Below are positions 61,367 to 64,000 of a DNA stretch of 64,000 nucleotides, piece after piece. This stretch comes from Candidatus Leptofilum proximum. Its GTDB lineage: Bacteria > Chloroflexota > Anaerolineae > Promineifilales > Promineifilaceae. The translations under genes and the position numbers were made by a program. The stretch lies in assembly GCA_016710325.1 (NCBI GenBank), contig JADJXK010000002.1:5642001-5706000 (forward strand), read 5' to 3'. The stretch's first letter is position 1. Every line of letters begins with the position of its first letter. The notes below the pieces were generated by a model that was given only the letters and a program-made list of their open reading frames with translations, had not been told where the DNA came from and ran no database searches.

Positions 61367-61518
61367 GGATCCACGTCGTGGTGTTGCCCTTTTTCGACGG
61401 CGTCGATGAGGCCGGCCATGAGGTGGCCCGCGCCAGCGGCATTTTTGAACTGGTTGCCGCTGGTGCCCACCGCCAGGTAAAAGCCGGGCAGGTCAGACTG
61501 GTCGTAAATGGGTGGCAC
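61365..61518 (-). pseudogene. Remnant of an FAD-dependent oxidoreductase
   Basis: On the minus strand 51 codons read like the C-terminal end of a DAO/sarcosine-oxidase-type flavoprotein (PGFYLAVGTSGNQFKNAAGA, then GHLMAGLIDAVE and HHDVDP). The match stops exactly where REP hairpin 3 begins. After it the frame runs through REP sequence. No 5' part of the gene is present. The remainder of the 61223-61760 gap shows no further gene. Confidence 0.65.
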
Positions 61519-61760
61519 AGATAAAAATCTGATTGGTCTGAGTCTGGCGGGGTGGCCAGATACGGCCGTATTCTACCATAGTTCAGTCGAGAGGAGAGTG
61601 GGTTGAGTTTGGTGTGAAATGTGATGAAGGCAATCACGTTTCATGTTTTGCCTTGAAACGGCCGTAAATTTTGTTTTTTCTCACGAATCAGGGCAAAATC
61701 CGTTTAACATTACCCCGACAACTCACGTTTGATTTCTGAGGACTACAGGAGAAAAGCAGC

Positions 61761-62150
61761 ATGGAACTTTCAGTTTCGCAGGCAGACGGCCGTATTCCCG
61801 TCACCGTATTTCATCTCCATGGCGATCTGGTTGAGGAGGAACCACTGCGCAGTGAAGCCGCCCAGGCTGTGGCCAACGGCAGCCAGGCCATCCTGCTCGA
61901 TTTAAAAGAGGTGCCCTATATCAGCAGCGCGGGCTTACGGGCCATCCAGCATGTCTTTGAACTGCTGCAGGAATCAAGCGGCGTGGAAAGAGAGGCCATG
62001 ATGCGGGGCATCGCCGCCGGAACCTTCAGTGCGCCCAACTTGAAGCTGTTGAGCCCCTCCAAAAACGCGGCCAAAGCGCTGAGTGTGTCCGGCTACGACA
62101 TGTTTTTGAAAGTCTATACCAACCCCGATGAAGCTATCCGTTCCTTTTAA
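61761..62150 (+). CDS. STAS domain anti-sigma factor antagonist
   Basis: A 129-residue SpoIIAA/RsbV-like protein. The phosphorylatable Ser lies in VPYISSAGLRAIQ. An insertion of about 25 residues (ESSGVEREAMMRGIAAGTFS) makes it longer than RsbV. When dephosphorylated such proteins bind the anti-sigma kinase; the kinase gene follows directly. AGGAG precedes the ATG. Confidence 0.9.
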   Translation: MELSVSQADGRIPVTVFHLHGDLVEEEPLRSEAAQAVANGSQAILLDLKEVPYISSAGLRAIQHVFELLQESSGVEREAMMRGIAAGTFSAPNLKLLSPSKNAAKALSVSGYDMFLKVYTNPDEAIRSF

Positions 62151-62158
62151 TCCGATCT

Positions 62159-62608
62159 ATGGAACAACTGGAGCACTATTCCACAACGCTTAAGCTGGGT
62201 GAAGCCATGCGGTTGTTTCGCCAAACCGTGGAGCAGCATTTGTTAAACAGCGGCGGTGATCCAAACGCGGTAGGCGAGGTGATTGTTGCCATAAACGAGG
62301 GGTTGGTAAACGTGATCCGGCATGGGTACCAGGGGCAGCCGGGCCAGGTGGAGCTGTTGCTCTGGCGCCAGGGGCATACGCTGCGTACCGAGGTGTGTGA
62401 CGACGCGCCGCTGTTTGACCCCACCAGCGTGCCCACGCCAGACATCACGATGCCGCTGGATTTACGGCCGTTTGGCGGCATGGGCGTGCACATGATGCGC
62501 GAATTTGTGGATGAGCTGCACTACCGGGTAACCGAAGACGGCCGTAACCAGCTCATCCTCATCAAACATCACACCTTTCCCGATACAAAATCTGCGCAAT
62601 CTGCGTAA
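62159..62608 (+). CDS. RsbW-like anti-sigma factor / serine kinase
   Basis: A 149-residue GHKL ATPase of the RsbW/SpoIIAB type. The N box is VIVAINEGLVNVIRHGY, the G1-like motif is VCDDAPLFDP and the G2 motif FGGMGVHMM. It would phosphorylate the STAS proteins on either side and hold a target protein (sigma factor or other). It starts eight bases after the first STAS stop. No sigma factor is visible in the window. Confidence 0.9.
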   Translation: MEQLEHYSTTLKLGEAMRLFRQTVEQHLLNSGGDPNAVGEVIVAINEGLVNVIRHGYQGQPGQVELLLWRQGHTLRTEVCDDAPLFDPTSVPTPDITMPLDLRPFGGMGVHMMREFVDELHYRVTEDGRNQLILIKHHTFPDTKSAQSA

Positions 62609-62634
62609 TCTGTGGATTATCTTGAGGAGGCACA

Positions 62635-63051
62635 ATGAACCTTTCCGTTGAACAACTTTCGGCACACAAACCGGTGACGATTCTAAAAATTCAGGGGGAA
62701 CTGGATGGCAGCTCGTACCAGACCTTGATCCAGGAGGCGCAAAAGCTTTATGACGCCGGTACCCGCCATTTGCTGCTGGACTTGAGCGACATGAACTTTA
62801 TTTCCAGCGCCGGGCTGGTGGGGCTGCACAGCGTGGTGACGGTAATGCGCGGCAAAGAGCCGCCCAACATGGAGGGCGGCTGGAGCGTCATCCACGAGGC
62901 GTCGCACGACATGAGCACCCGCACAGGCCCGGAATCTGCCTGCAAGCTGTTTAACCCGCAGCCGCGCGTACAAAAAACGCTGAGCATGACGGGGTTTGAC
63001 CAGCTGCTAGAGATTTACACGGACCGGGAAACGGCCGTCGCCAGCTTCTAA
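62635..63051 (+). CDS. STAS domain anti-sigma factor antagonist, second copy
   Basis: A 138-residue paralogue of the first STAS protein, with the Ser site in MNFISSAGLVGLHSV and a longer insertion (about residues 82-108). AGGAGG precedes the ATG. Two STAS proteins around one kinase suggest competing or sequential partners. The 26 bases before it carry an ATCTGCG-type repeat. Confidence 0.9.
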   Translation: MNLSVEQLSAHKPVTILKIQGELDGSSYQTLIQEAQKLYDAGTRHLLLDLSDMNFISSAGLVGLHSVVTVMRGKEPPNMEGGWSVIHEASHDMSTRTGPESACKLFNPQPRVQKTLSMTGFDQLLEIYTDRETAVASF

Positions 63052-63080
63052 CGATACACCATTGGCCCCGGCCGATCTTT

Positions 63081-64000
63081 ATGGCTTTTTCCGACGTTAT
63101 TCCCTATTTGAACCAGGCCGATGCCGTCTCTTTTGCCGCCGGTCAGCAGATTTTTGCCGCGGGCGACATCGGCACGGCGATGTACTTCATCCTTTCCGGC
63201 GAAGTGCGCATCACGGTGGATGGGCGGGAGCTGGATTATTTACATCCGGGGCAGGTGTTTGGCGAGATGGCCCTGGCGGACAACCTGGTGCGCAGCGCGA
63301 CGGCAACGGCCGTTACCCCCGGCAAACTCGTGCCCATCCACAAACAGCAGTTTGCCGACCTTAGCCAGCATCTGCCTACCTTTGCCACCGAAGTGATGTC
63401 GATCATGTCGGTGCGCCTGCGCCGCTACATGGAAGATGAAGTGAACCGGCTGCGGTTGGAAGAGGAGCTGGCGATTGGCCAGAAAATCCAGCTCAGCCTG
63501 CTGCCCGAAAGCTGCCCCAGCATCCCCGGCTGGCAATTTGCCGCCAGCTACCAGGCAGCGCGCCAGGTCGGCGGCGACTTCTACGACTTCATCGCCGATC
63601 CGCACAACCCCGACCTGCTGCACCTGGTGATTGCCGACGTGACGGGCAAAGGTGTGCCCGCCGCCATGTTCATGGCTGTCTGCCGCACCATCATCCGCAC
63701 CGAGGCGCAAAACGGCCGTTCCCCCGCCGATCTGCTCAGGCGCACCAACCAGCAGCTCAGCCACGAAAAGCGCTCCCTGCCGTTCCTGACGGCCTTTTTT
63801 GGCACCCTGAATCTGCAAACTGGCCAGCTCACCTACGCCATTGGCGGGCACGATCGGCCGTATTGGGTGCAGGCCAGCAGCGGCGGCGTGCAGCAGCTGG
63901 CTGGGCACGGTATGCTGCTCGGCGCCTTCCCCGCCATTCACCTGGATGACCACCAAATCACCCTGGCCCCCGGCGACAGCCTCATCCTGTACACCGACGG
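63081..64000 (+). CDS. cNMP-binding domain fused to SpoIIE/RsbU-type phosphatase (runs off the window)
   Basis: Open from the ATG at 63081 to the window edge (306 codons, no stop). Residues about 5-115 are a cyclic-nucleotide-binding domain with cassette GEMALADNLVRSATATA, which keeps the Arg. A coiled-coil linker (about 118-135) follows, then a PP2C/SpoIIE phosphatase with QVGGDFYDF and IADVTGKGVPAAMFM metal-binding Asp motifs. It should remove phosphate from the two STAS proteins, with a small ligand as the switch. The upstream ribosome site is weak. Confidence 0.9.
   Translation, partial: MAFSDVIPYLNQADAVSFAAGQQIFAAGDIGTAMYFILSGEVRITVDGRELDYLHPGQVFGEMALADNLVRSATATAVTPGKLVPIHKQQFADLSQHLPTFATEVMSIMSVRLRRYMEDEVNRLRLEEELAIGQKIQLSLLPESCPSIPGWQFAASYQAARQVGGDFYDFIADPHNPDLLHLVIADVTGKGVPAAMFMAVCRTIIRTEAQNGRSPADLLRRTNQQLSHEKRSLPFLTAFFGTLNLQTGQLTYAIGGHDRPYWVQASSGGVQQLAGHGMLLGAFPAIHLDDHQITLAPGDSLILYTD

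Noticed and set aside
61037..61480. Plus-strand open frame across the RAYT start and REP hairpins
   Set aside because: It crosses the RAYT gene and two REP copies and has no protein-like features.

Overview
The window is a contiguous stretch of a bacterial chromosome (moderately high GC, dense, both strands coding). Gene content and style point to a Chloroflexota bacterium of the Anaerolineae/Ardenticatenia kind. The reasons are a type 2 isopentenyl-diphosphate isomerase beside a polyprenyl synthetase, a membrane pyrophosphatase, zinc-ribbon and CpXC proteins, a giant acidic TPR protein with DWL motifs, and many intergenic 'word-like' repeats. The genus cannot be told. Promoters look sigma-70-like (TTGACA/TATAAT or TACAAT) and most genes have GGAGG-type ribosome sites.

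Layout. 0-12 kb: a cyclic-nucleotide-domain protein, tRNA-Leu(CAG), a repeat-containing membrane-anchored protein, an acetyltransferase/cNMP-domain fusion, an orphan GAF-PAS histidine kinase, a CpXC protein, a Flp-type pilin, an ABC exporter, TerC and PPK2. 12-20 kb: acetyl-CoA synthetase, a beta-lactamase-fold hydrolase, an unknown conserved protein, K+-type membrane pyrophosphatase and a histone-deacetylase-like hydrolase. 20-27 kb: a 2147-residue acidic TPR protein. 27-34 kb: housekeeping genes (ndk, rsfS, 3-methyladenine glycosylase, xseA, hydroxyacid dehydrogenase, Nudix, xseB, ftsY, and prfB with its programmed frameshift). 34-42 kb: a coiled-coil/zinc-ribbon protein, rpoC standing without rpoB, and isoprenoid genes. 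43-47 kb: surface polysaccharide genes (UXS-like epimerase, O-antigen ligase, GtrA, glycosyltransferase). 47.6-53.2 kb: two large ATPase genes that look like a signalling or conflict module (receiver + kinase-like + Nudix + STAND ATPase, then STAND ATPase + effector-associated domain). 53.2-61.5 kb: an IS200-like element, thioesterase, ChlI/MoxR ATPase, acyl carrier protein, a glycosidase/O-antigen-ligase fusion, and a RAYT transposase with REP hairpins. 61.7-64 kb: a partner-switching cassette (STAS, RsbW-like kinase, STAS, RsbU-like phosphatase running off the end).

The most striking genome-scale signal is the palindrome ACGGCCGT. It occurs roughly every 500-600 bases, in all three codon phases, on both strands and even as terminator stems, where about one copy per 65 kb is expected by chance. 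It behaves like the highly iterated palindrome HIP1 of cyanobacteria but is a different word. The second theme is several families of palindromic intergenic repeats, some of which have entered coding sequence in frame. The third is the 47.6-53.2 kb two-gene module, the best candidate here for an undescribed system.
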